From contig JACJYG010000004.1 of assembly GCA_020636215.1 (NCBI GenBank), forward strand, positions 930,001 to 994,000: a stretch of DNA of 64,000 bases. The letters run 5' to 3'. Below are positions 38,116 to 45,415 of this stretch, piece by piece; within the stretch, counting starts at the first letter, position 1, and every line of letters starts with the position of its first letter. The DNA comes from Lewinellaceae bacterium (GTDB lineage Bacteria; Bacteroidota; Bacteroidia; Chitinophagales; Saprospiraceae). Position numbers and translations under genes: made by a program. Below the pieces are notes generated by a model. It saw only the letters and a list, made by a program, of their open reading frames with translations. It was not told the DNA's origin and searched no databases.

Positions 38116-38958
38116 ATGGAAAAGACGCCCCGAAAAAAAATGGTGCACCCCGGCCAAATACCGAACGAACAGGCCCTTTTGGAAGAGGTCAGGGATATCC
38201 TGTTGCGCAAAGACCGGGAAACCCTCCAACGGCTGGAGGACATCCTGGACCAACGCGGACAGCTGGCGGAGCGCGTCGTGCCCATTATCGAGGAACAATT
38301 GGAACACTTCAAAGAACATTTTCCTGTTGCATACCGCCATACGGTAGAACGGCTCATTGAACGCAAACTGAAAGAATCTCAGGAGGAACTGCTCAACCTG
38401 ATCTACCCCATCCTGGGCAAAATGATCCGCAAGTATATCGCCCAACAATTGCAGGCGCTGCGGGAGAGTGTGGAAGTCCAGATCAAACAAAGTTTTCTGG
38501 GCCGACTTAGGGCCCGCCTGTCGGGCGTTCGCGAAAGCGACATCATCATCAGCCAGGCTGCCGGCCTCAGGGTGGAGGAGGCCTACGTTATCGGCCAGCA
38601 TTCGGGCCTATTGCTGGGCAGTGCTTCTCTTCACCCCACCATCGATAAAGAGCTCATCGCCGGCATGCTCACCGCTATCAAATCTTTTGTCATCGATGCC
38701 TTTCAACGGGGCGATGCAGAACTGGAAATGATTAACTACGGCAATTACCAGATCCTGATCCAGGATTTCTACACCTACTATATCGCCCTGGCAGTCAATG
38801 GGGCGCTCACGGCCGGGGAAAAAGAAGAATTATCCGAGCAGATGTTTAACTTCGCCGACCGGGAACTTGCCCGTAAAATAGACCCGGATGACCCCGCATT
38901 TCATCTCCACCTGCAGGAGAAACTCCGTTTGTACTTCATAGAAAAAACGCTTGCATGA
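38116..38958 (+). CDS. Coiled-coil plus roadblock/LC7-like protein
   Basis: 280 residues. The N-terminal half is helical and charged (LLEEVRDILLRKDRETLQRLEDIL ... LIERKLKESQEELL), and the C-terminal half (about 140-270) has the roadblock/longin-like pattern: YVIGQHSGLLLGSASLHP, ELIAGMLTAIKSFVIDAF, then ELEMINYGNYQILIQDFYTYYIALAVNG. Roadblock proteins regulate Ras-superfamily GTPases (MglB with MglA in bacteria). The GTPase gene begins inside this gene's end, with a 4-base overlap (38955-38958), which argues strongly for functional coupling. It is probably the GAP, GEF or effector platform. Confidence 0.7.
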   Translation: MEKTPRKKMVHPGQIPNEQALLEEVRDILLRKDRETLQRLEDILDQRGQLAERVVPIIEEQLEHFKEHFPVAYRHTVERLIERKLKESQEELLNLIYPILGKMIRKYIAQQLQALRESVEVQIKQSFLGRLRARLSGVRESDIIISQAAGLRVEEAYVIGQHSGLLLGSASLHPTIDKELIAGMLTAIKSFVIDAFQRGDAELEMINYGNYQILIQDFYTYYIALAVNGALTAGEKEELSEQMFNFADRELARKIDPDDPAFHLHLQEKLRLYFIEKTLA

Positions 38959-39452
38959 TCAGTAGGAAAGTCCTTATTACCGGAAGCTTTGCCGTGGGAA
39001 AAACCTCTCTTTTCAACCGCTTTATCCACAATACTTTTAGCGAACGCTATCTGACTACAATCGGGGTAAAAGTGGATAAAAAGGAAGTTGCCATCAATGG
39101 ACAGGATGTTTCTTTAGTGCTTTGGGATATCGCCGGAGAAGTCTCTCAGGAAAAAGTACCGCGCACCTACTTTCTGGGCGCCAGTGCGGTGGTCTATGTA
39201 TTTGACCTGAGCCGCCCGAACACCCTTAAAAACATGGAAGCAGACTTGAAACTCATCCAAAAAACCCTGCCCGGATGCCTGATCAAGGTCATAGGCAACA
39301 AAAAGGACCTGGTTAGCGAAGAAGAATTAATCATTATGAAAAGGCAGATACCGGAAACCTATCTCTTCACCAGTGCTAAAACAGGGGAGAACGTAGAGGG
39401 CCTTTTCCTTAGCCTCGGCGCCCAATTGGTTGAAAAAAAAGACTTGGATTGA
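38955..39452 (+). CDS. Rab-like small GTPase of the Ras superfamily
   Basis: 165 residues with every G-box: G1 GSFAVGKTS at 10-18, switch I TTIGVKVDKKEV at 34-45, G3 WDIAGE at 57-62, G4 NKKD at 115-118 and G5 TSAK at 139-142. The TIGV...WDxAG wording and YFLGASAVVYVFDLSRPNTL are very close to eukaryotic Rab/Ras. The catalytic glutamine expected after DxAG is Glu62. There is no C-terminal prenylation cysteine; the tail is EKKDLD. Its start overlaps the roadblock-like gene by four bases. Prokaryotic Ras-like families are known (MglA, Rup); this one looks Rab-like rather than MglA-like. Confidence 0.9.
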   Translation: MISRKVLITGSFAVGKTSLFNRFIHNTFSERYLTTIGVKVDKKEVAINGQDVSLVLWDIAGEVSQEKVPRTYFLGASAVVYVFDLSRPNTLKNMEADLKLIQKTLPGCLIKVIGNKKDLVSEEELIIMKRQIPETYLFTSAKTGENVEGLFLSLGAQLVEKKDLD

Positions 39453-39500
39453 CCTCCCCCCCGGGGCAAAAAACAGTGCTTTAACAAACACCTAAGAACA

Positions 39501-39845
39501 ATGTTGACCCAAATTCTCCTGATCTCCCAATCCGGTTTCATCCTGAAATCTGCCGGCAACCTTCTTCCCAGCCACTGGCTGCTCCATCATAGCGCCCGCG
39601 AAACTTTCCCGATAATAGAAAGCCTCTGGCCTTACCTGCAAAACCTCAAGGCTCAGGAGCCTTCCCTTCGCCTGGATTGCGTCGCTCAGCCTCATCCCAA
39701 ACTCGCTGGCTTCTACTGCTTCTCTTTCCGACAAACGGGCGGCCATCGAAAATACCTGGAACTTTCTATACAATGCTGTACGGAACAAGCTTTGCAGTTT
39801 CGGAAAAAGAACCAACAACAAAATGAAGCCAGGCTTTTGCCCTGA
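39501..39845 (+). CDS. PAS-like fragment following the GTPase gene
   Basis: 114 residues from an ATG at 39501, 48 bases after the GTPase stop. The text MLTQILLISQSGFILKSAGNLLP ... SLWPYLQNLKAQEPSLRL ... PHPKLAGFYCFSF ... ELSIQCCTEQALQFRKKNQQQNEARL is like a compact PAS domain with a C-terminal linker helix (the QQxxQQxxNEA end that normally leads into HAMP or a histidine kinase). Here translation stops at LLP. It may be a stand-alone sensor for the GTPase module or a truncated sensor kinase. Confidence 0.5.
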   Translation: MLTQILLISQSGFILKSAGNLLPSHWLLHHSARETFPIIESLWPYLQNLKAQEPSLRLDCVAQPHPKLAGFYCFSFRQTGGHRKYLELSIQCCTEQALQFRKKNQQQNEARLLP

Positions 39846-40054
39846 GCGTTACTACGGCCTTCCACACAATAATTGTCGTTGCCAGAACAAAAGCCAGGCA
39901 TTTCCTTTTTTATTGAAGCTGTACTTTATGTGATTATTTTGCTATCTTGAATGCTTTCCGGAGCATGAATACTGATTAAAGATTCTGAGCACTCCGGTAA
40001 TTCAGGTTGAACATTTTACGCCATTGGCTGTATCTATTTTAACATTGACCGACT

Positions 40055-40873
40055 ATGGCCCGAAAATACATACTCCTTTTATTGATCCTCCCCTTTTTGC
40101 CCTTCGTAACGAACGCGCAGGAAATCTATGATACCCAGCAGAACATCTACGACGAGTCCAAGGGTATTGTCTATAACCGGGAATTTACCGTCGATCTGAA
40201 ATTACACACCAATGGTTATTCGCTTGGCGTCAATATTGCCCAGCTGAAGACATTCTATCGCACCCGCTTCGTCAACATCGAATTAGGGGAAATCAAACAC
40301 CCCAAAGAGTTCCGGCAAAGTTTTGATTTCCAAACCCCTGCCGCTTCCCGGGTATCCCGGGCTTTTGTCTTCGGGAAACAGAATAATTTCCTGGTGCTGC
40401 GTGCGGGACTAGGAGAGAAACGGTATTTCTCAGAAAAAGCCAAGCGCAAAGGGCTGGCGGTAGGCATCAGTTATGAGGGCGGCCCTTCTCTGGGCCTGCT
40501 CAAACCCTATTACCTGGAACTGGTGCGCTCTGTAGAACAAGGCAATTTCGATAATTTCATCATCCGGAGTGAAAAATATTCCGAATCTAATGCTAACCTG
40601 TTCCTGGACATCAGCCGCATTTACGGCTCTTCCGGATTCTCCAGGGGCCTGGGAGAAGTGGGCATACGGCCCGGCCTCCACGGCAAGTTCGCCGTCCACT
40701 TCGATTGGGGCGCATTCGATGAGTTTGTCAAAGCCATAGAAGCCGGCGTGATGGTCGACGCGTTCTTCCAGAAAGTCCCCATCATGGTGGAATCCCCACA
40801 GGTTCCGAATACGGAAAATTCTCCTCTTTTCATCAACCTTTATGTAAATTTGCAGCTCGGCAAACGGTGGTAG
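40055..40873 (+). CDS. Outer membrane barrel-type protein, lipA-linked
   Basis: 272 residues with a signal peptide (MARKYILLLLILPFLPFVTNAQ). The mature part is beta-rich: GYSLGVNIAQLKTFYRTRFVNIELGEIKHPKE, then FVFGKQNNFLVLRAGLGEKRYFSEKAKRKGLAVGISYEGGPSLGLLKPYYLEL, ending FINLYVNLQLGKRW. This protein commonly precedes lipA in Bacteroidota. A barrel of about 10 strands is plausible. No catalytic residues are obvious, and a link to lipoate is by neighbourhood only; the 206-base gap to lipA has no clear terminator. Confidence 0.7.
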   Translation: MARKYILLLLILPFLPFVTNAQEIYDTQQNIYDESKGIVYNREFTVDLKLHTNGYSLGVNIAQLKTFYRTRFVNIELGEIKHPKEFRQSFDFQTPAASRVSRAFVFGKQNNFLVLRAGLGEKRYFSEKAKRKGLAVGISYEGGPSLGLLKPYYLELVRSVEQGNFDNFIIRSEKYSESNANLFLDISRIYGSSGFSRGLGEVGIRPGLHGKFAVHFDWGAFDEFVKAIEAGVMVDAFFQKVPIMVESPQVPNTENSPLFINLYVNLQLGKRW

Positions 40874-41079
40874 TGAGGTAAGCCTTTTTTATTCTCACTT
40901 CTATCGAACCAGGTAAAATTCGTTATTGATTGCCAGAAGTTCTTGCCGAATAGTATTCAACTGGCAGGTTTCGGGATTGGGGCTCAAACCCTTCCCCCTA
41001 TCTTTTTGTTAAATTTCCACTTATCGCCTTCGCTTCAAAATGCGCTAAAAGTAGAGGCCGAACATAAAAGAATAAGAAC

Positions 41080-41952
41080 ATGATCGAACTACCCATAACA
41101 GAAAAGAAAGAGCCCCGGCGAAAAAAACCTGATTGGTTGCGCGTCAAGCTTCCAATTGGCCCAAGCTATAAAAAGGTACGCACCCTGGTAGATGAGTACA
41201 AACTGCACACCATCTGCCAAAGTGGCAACTGTCCCAACATGGGAGAGTGCTGGGGCGCCGGCACGGCAACCTTCATGATATTGGGCAACACCTGTACCCG
41301 CTCCTGCTCCTTCTGCGCTGTAAAGACCGGCCGCCCGCCGGAGTACGATGAGGATGAGCCGCGCCGGGTGGCCGAAGCCATCGAACTGATGGGCGTCAAA
41401 CACGCCGTCATCACTTCTGTCAACCGGGACGAACGCCAGGACCGGGGCGCCGAGATCTGGTATCAAACCGTACGCGCCGTCAAAGAGCGTACGCCACAGG
41501 TGACCATAGAAACCCTCATTCCCGATGTGCGCGCCACCTGGTGGGCCCTCGAACGCATGATCAGCGCCGGACAGGAAGTGGTTTCTCATAATATGGAAAC
41601 CGTAGAGGCCCTCTATCGAAAAGTGCGCCCCCAGGCCAAGTACCAGCGAAGCCTGGAGCAGATCCAACGCACCAAAGCCTACGGTAAACGCACCAAATCC
41701 GGCATTATGGTCGGACTCGGCGAAACCGACGAGCAGGTCTTCAAAACTATGGATCAACTCGTGGAACACGGCTGCGATGTGCTCACCATCGGCCAATATC
41801 TCCAACCTACCAAGATGCACCTGGACGTGGTAGAATACGTTCACCCCGATAAATTTGCTGAATACAAAGCAGTGGGGCTTTCCAAAGGCTTCCTCTTCGT
41901 TGAAAGCGCCCCTCTGGTCCGGTCGTCTTACCACGCTGAACGGCACTTATGA
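41080..41952 (+). CDS. lipA: Lipoyl synthase
   Basis: 290-residue radical SAM enzyme that inserts two sulfurs into protein-bound octanoyl groups to make lipoyl cofactors for 2-oxoacid dehydrogenases. It has both iron-sulfur clusters: the auxiliary cluster Cys46, Cys51, Cys57 (CQSGNCPNMGEC) and the radical SAM cluster Cys72, Cys76, Cys79 (CTRSCSFC). The C-terminal RSSYHA supplies the serine ligand of the auxiliary cluster. Length and order are normal. Confidence 0.97.
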   Translation: MIELPITEKKEPRRKKPDWLRVKLPIGPSYKKVRTLVDEYKLHTICQSGNCPNMGECWGAGTATFMILGNTCTRSCSFCAVKTGRPPEYDEDEPRRVAEAIELMGVKHAVITSVNRDERQDRGAEIWYQTVRAVKERTPQVTIETLIPDVRATWWALERMISAGQEVVSHNMETVEALYRKVRPQAKYQRSLEQIQRTKAYGKRTKSGIMVGLGETDEQVFKTMDQLVEHGCDVLTIGQYLQPTKMHLDVVEYVHPDKFAEYKAVGLSKGFLFVESAPLVRSSYHAERHL

Positions 41953-42192
41953 GGTAAGGTTAAATGGCTATATTGTTAAATGGTTGTTACCCGCCAAGGC
42001 CGGGCGGCCACTCCCCCATTTATGTTATCCCATATTTTTTTTTCAACTAGGGAAACTTTTTTTCGCAAATACCAGTTAGTGCAATTACGAGCGATACTGA
42101 GAAGTAAAAATAGCCACCCACCCCTATCACAACCAATTGAACAACAACACTTTAAAACCTATTGGCGAAGCTACTGGCGATTGTTCTTTGGC

Positions 42193-42222
42193 TTTGGCAA
42201 TTGCAAATTATTCCTATCTTTA
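42193..42222 (+). promoter_or_regulatory. Promoter of the ECF sigma gene
   Basis: TTTG at 42193-42196, an 18-base spacer and TATCTTTA at 42215-42222 (seven of eight matches) form a likely promoter. The transcript would start close to the ATG at 42231, giving a nearly leaderless mRNA, and the alternative ATG at 42222 would fall inside the -7 box. The gap 41953-42221 shows nothing else. Confidence 0.5.
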
Positions 42223-42230
42223 TGGTCCTG

Positions 42231-42812
42231 ATGACAAAGCAGAACGATATCAAAGAGCGGTACGATAGGATTTTTGAGGAAGAGTTCCTACCTCAAATAG
42301 ACCCTCTTTTTACCTTCGCCTATCACCTGACCTATAACGAAGAAGACGCCAACGACCTCGTTCAGGAGACTTATTTGAAGGCGTACCGGTTCATTGAAAA
42401 TTACAAGGAAGGCACCAATGCCAAAGCCTGGTTGTTCAAAATATTGAAGAACGCCTTCATCAACCAGTACCGGAAAAAAAGTAAGCAGCCCACCCAAGTC
42501 GATTACGAAGAGATTGTCAATTTCCACGATGAAGAAGACACTTCGTATTCCAGCTATATGGACTTGCGGGAGGAAATGTTTCAGAGCATGATGGGCGATG
42601 AAGCAACCAACGCCATCAATTCTTTACCGGTAGATTTCCGGGTGGTTATCCTCCTGTGTGATGTAGAAGGCTTTACTTACGAGGAAATATCCAAGATCAT
42701 CGATATTCCAATCGGCACCGTGCGCTCGAGGCTGCATCGGGCCCGCAATATGTTGAAAGAAAAATTAAAAGAATATGCCGAGTCCTTGGGCTACAAGGAC
42801 AAAAGAAAGTAG
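42231..42812 (+). CDS. ECF-type RNA polymerase sigma factor
   Basis: 193 residues from ATG 42231, chosen because ATG 42222 lies in the promoter box and because TKQNDIKERYDRIFEEEFLPQIDPLFTFAY is the usual N-terminus. Region 2 has LTYNEEDANDLVQETYLKAYRFIENYKEGTNAKAWLFKILKNAFINQYRKK; region 4 has NSLPVDFRVVILLCDVEGFTYEEISKIIDIPIGTVRSRLHRARN. This SigR/RpoE-like factor is widespread in Bacteroidota and usually paired with a small anti-sigma. The partner lies 320 bases downstream at 43132. Confidence 0.93.
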   Translation: MTKQNDIKERYDRIFEEEFLPQIDPLFTFAYHLTYNEEDANDLVQETYLKAYRFIENYKEGTNAKAWLFKILKNAFINQYRKKSKQPTQVDYEEIVNFHDEEDTSYSSYMDLREEMFQSMMGDEATNAINSLPVDFRVVILLCDVEGFTYEEISKIIDIPIGTVRSRLHRARNMLKEKLKEYAESLGYKDKRK

Positions 42813-43131
42813 AACATTCGTTAACCCTTGCCCCCGCTGGGGCTCAATCCCATGAAACTTGTCTGTGTCCAAGCTCCCGAAAGGTGCGCATGAATTCTAT
42901 AAATAATTCCTGCCCTGCCCAACGGATGCAGTTATGCTGTAAGTGCGGCCACAAATAAGTTTCACTCGTTAAAAACACATAGGCTGATGACATTGCGAAT
43001 TGGACATACTACTGTTCTCCCTCCCTGCCCCTCCTGGCTTTGCCCGGGAAAGACAGAAGGGGCGACATGTCCCGGCCAAGTGTGTGGCAAACGAGCTACA
43101 GAGCCCCGAGGGCGGTGAAAAACGTGTTACA
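42813..43131. other. Gap between sigma and anti-sigma genes
   Basis: 319 bases without a supported gene. An open frame starting at 43000 runs into the anti-sigma gene, but its N-terminal part is proline- and arginine-rich and looks non-coding. I see no promoter box or clear hairpin. The spacing is unusually long for this pair, which is often adjacent. Confidence 0.5.
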
Positions 43132-43371
43132 ATGAGAGATCAAAACTATCAGGAACTCGTCCGAAAAGTAACCATGTACTTAGATAACGAGCTTAGTGAA
43201 AGCGCCGAGCGCGACCTGTTGTTAGAGATCAAGTCCAACCCTGCCTACCTAAAAGTCCTCAGTCAGGAAAAATCCTTCCGGGATTTCATAAAAAGTAAGA
43301 TTCACCGCCGAAAGCCCTCCCCCGCCCTTATACAGTCCATCAAAGAAAAAATACGGATCGCTCCAGCCTGA
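43132..43371 (+). CDS. ZAS-type anti-sigma factor lacking the zinc ligands
   Basis: 79 residues from ATG 43132. The layout follows RsrA/ChrR-like anti-sigma factors: YQELVRKVTMYLDNELSESAERDLLLEIKSNPAYLKVLSQEKSFRDFIKSKIHRR, then PALIQSIKEKI. Where family members have HxxxCxxC, this protein reads EIKSNPAYL, with no cysteine or histidine at the ligand positions, and the whole protein has no cysteine. It therefore cannot be a zinc/redox switch of the usual kind. It probably still binds the sigma factor at 42231. Confidence 0.65.
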   Translation: MRDQNYQELVRKVTMYLDNELSESAERDLLLEIKSNPAYLKVLSQEKSFRDFIKSKIHRRKPSPALIQSIKEKIRIAPA

Positions 43372-43385
43372 GCATTCGGTTCACC

Positions 43386-43952
43386 GTGAAACACATATCA
43401 GTCTCTGTTATTCTTGGATTTCTGTCGGTTGTGCTACCTGCACAGGTAGCACTTACTCCGCGTTTCGAAGCCTTGCTTGAACAGGCCGGACTCGAATTTA
43501 TCACGCCACTGGAAGCGCGTTATAAACCGGCGCGTATGGATCGCGATCCATTTCAGCACTATGACTACGCGATGCGCTCCCGGCTGGAGAAGATGGAAGT
43601 GCGGTATATCGTAAAACCCTATGAAGCTGATGACCCATTGTGCGAATTTCCGGTGATCAGCGCCACCCGGCTCGTTACCCATCTGGCAACCAACGAAGAG
43701 GATTATGTAATTTCCGAACGTGAAATAGCCCCCGACATCCTGGCGAAAGATTTCAATGCCGACTGGGGGCGACAGTATTTTTTCCACCCCAAACCTCATT
43801 TTGCCGATACCCGCCACTGCGAGTTGCTCGCTCTACACAAGGCAGGCAGGGGCACGGCATTCGTGCTTTTCCTCTTTAACGAGCCTTCCCGCGAATTGGG
43901 TAACCGCTTTTATGCGTTGCGGTTTGAGGAGAAAAAGGCGGAGGAGCAATAA
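43386..43952 (+). CDS. Secreted protein, function unknown
   Basis: 188 residues beginning at a GTG 14 bases after the anti-sigma stop. An N-terminal hydrophobic segment (VSVILGFLSVVLPAQV) is a signal peptide with a PAQ cleavage site. The mature part is charged and mixed alpha/beta (YKPARMDRDPFQHYDYAMRSRLEKMEVRYIVKPYEADDPLCEFPVISATRLVTHLATNEEDY). The closeness to the anti-sigma gene suggests co-transcription with the sigma module. Family not recognised. Confidence 0.65.
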   Translation: MKHISVSVILGFLSVVLPAQVALTPRFEALLEQAGLEFITPLEARYKPARMDRDPFQHYDYAMRSRLEKMEVRYIVKPYEADDPLCEFPVISATRLVTHLATNEEDYVISEREIAPDILAKDFNADWGRQYFFHPKPHFADTRHCELLALHKAGRGTAFVLFLFNEPSRELGNRFYALRFEEKKAEEQ

Positions 43953-43980
43953 CCCAAACAGAATTACCTACCGCTTCCTC

Positions 43981-44601
43981 ATGGATTTCATCAACCCTTT
44001 TTTTTTCGGTTTCCTTTTAACCACAGTTGGTATTTCCCTGCCCGGCATGGTCAATATGACCGCCGTCAGTATCAGCATTAAGCGTGGTATGCCCGCCGGC
44101 CTGCGCTACAGCGCCGGAGCTGCCACTACGATCTTCTTTCAGGCGTATATCGCTGTGGCCTTTGCCGGCTACCTTGGCAAGCACCCCGAGGTGTTCACCT
44201 ATATCCGGACGGCATCAGTGGCTATTTTTCTGACGCTGGCTTTTTTCTTTTTCTACCAGGCGCGGCGCGGCAAGGAAGTACAATCCAGTCAGCGCAAAGG
44301 CCGCCCCTATCTGCTGGGCGTGGGTGTGGCCGGCATGAACGCCCTCAATATTCCCTACTTTTTCACGATGGGCGCCTTGCTTAAAGCCGAGGGGCTGATC
44401 AGCCTGCATGCTCCTTATCATCTTTTCTTTATAAGTGGCCTCGCCCTTGGCGCCGTCACTTTACTGGCAGCCTACGCCCGCTTCGCCCAATTCATCCTGC
44501 TCCGCGCCAACTACTTTGCCCGCAACCTGAATTACTTCCTCAGCGGCCTGTTCCTGGTGCTGGCTGTAGTGCAGTTGGGGAATGTTTATTGGGGAGGGTA
44601 G
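43981..44601 (+). CDS. LysE-family exporter-like membrane protein
   Basis: 206 residues from ATG 43981; a longer frame upstream overlaps the previous gene and is unlikely. Six hydrophobic helices with the LysE/ArgO start (NPFFFGFLLTTVGISLPGMVNMTAVSISIKRG) and a GxxxGAAxT-like segment (RYSAGAATTIFFQAYIAV) indicate an amino-acid or metabolite exporter of the inner membrane. It lies 28 bases after the secreted-protein gene. Confidence 0.8.
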   Translation: MDFINPFFFGFLLTTVGISLPGMVNMTAVSISIKRGMPAGLRYSAGAATTIFFQAYIAVAFAGYLGKHPEVFTYIRTASVAIFLTLAFFFFYQARRGKEVQSSQRKGRPYLLGVGVAGMNALNIPYFFTMGALLKAEGLISLHAPYHLFFISGLALGAVTLLAAYARFAQFILLRANYFARNLNYFLSGLFLVLAVVQLGNVYWGG

Positions 44602-44723
44602 TTACGGGCCAATGGGGGCGAATTAGCCCTGTTCCAAACTGGATTCTCGACGAGAATCTTAAATAGTAAAAATGGTTCGTTATCTTAGCCAAGATATTTT
44701 CTAAGAGGAACTAATCAAAGTAC

Positions 44724-44993
44724 ATGTGGGTTGAAAAATCAAAATGCGGTAGCATGAAAGCTTTAGAAGTAACGGGAAAAATCAATGAGAAGGGAAAGCT
44801 AAAACTGGACAAGCCTTTAACCTATCTCAATAAACAGGTTCGAGTTATCATCTTAATCTCAGAAGAGGAAGACCTTGATGATCAAAACTGGTTGGAAAAT
44901 ATATCCCTTAACCCAGCCTTTGATTTTCTAACGGGCGAAGATGAAGATATTTACTCTATTGAAGATGGTGAACCGATAAAACATGAAGCATAG
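44724..44993 (+). CDS. Antitoxin of a MazF-type pair
   Basis: 89 residues; an ATG ten codons further (44754, MKALEVTGKINEKGKLKLDKPL) is an equally likely start. The N-terminus has the beta-strand pattern of short DNA-binding antitoxins (GKINEKGKLKLDKPL) and the tail is strongly acidic (EEEDLDDQNWLENISLNPAFDFLTGEDEDIYSIEDGEPIK), as expected of a toxin-neutralising region. Its end overlaps the toxin gene by 11 bases. The region is more AT-rich than its neighbours, which fits horizontal spread. Confidence 0.65.
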   Translation: MWVEKSKCGSMKALEVTGKINEKGKLKLDKPLTYLNKQVRVIILISEEEDLDDQNWLENISLNPAFDFLTGEDEDIYSIEDGEPIKHEA

Positions 44994-45321
44994 TATTGTA
45001 CTTGTCCCATTTCCCTTCGACGACCTGACTGGAACAAAAGTCCGCCCAGCCGTTTGTCTTACAGAAGAGATTTCGGGGTACAATCATGTCATAATTGCTT
45101 TCATCACTAGCAATACGCTTAAAGCCAGCGAGAAATCTGACCTAATCCTGGATATTAAAGATCCTGAATTTTATAAAACAGGATTGAAAGTTACTTCTGC
45201 TATTCGCCTGCATAGATTGGTGACTTTACCTTCCAGAATTATTTTGAGAAAACTGGGCGACCTTCCCTCTCCATACAAATCAAGACTTGAATTAAAACTG
45301 AAAACGCTATTCGGTTTGTAG
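44983..45321 (+). CDS. PemK/MazF-family toxin
   Basis: 112 residues. The opening SIVLVPFPFDDLTGTKVRPAVCL is the typical MazF/PemK start (VLVPFPFxDxxGxKxRPAxxL), followed by IIAFITSNT and a basic C-terminus. These toxins are sequence-specific mRNA endonucleases. It overlaps the upstream antitoxin by 11 bases and forms a type II toxin-antitoxin pair with it. Confidence 0.85.
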   Translation: MKHSIVLVPFPFDDLTGTKVRPAVCLTEEISGYNHVIIAFITSNTLKASEKSDLILDIKDPEFYKTGLKVTSAIRLHRLVTLPSRIILRKLGDLPSPYKSRLELKLKTLFGL

Positions 45322-45415
45322 CATTCATTCCCCAATAACCGCCAATTATGTAATTTTGAAGCCGGAAGTCCTCCTTTCCGACTTCCCACTTCCCACTTCG
45401 AAAACGCCTTAACCA

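Noticed and set aside
43000..43131. N-terminal extension of the anti-sigma gene
   Set aside because: Proline/arginine-rich and unlike the family; the ATG at 43132 gives the normal start.
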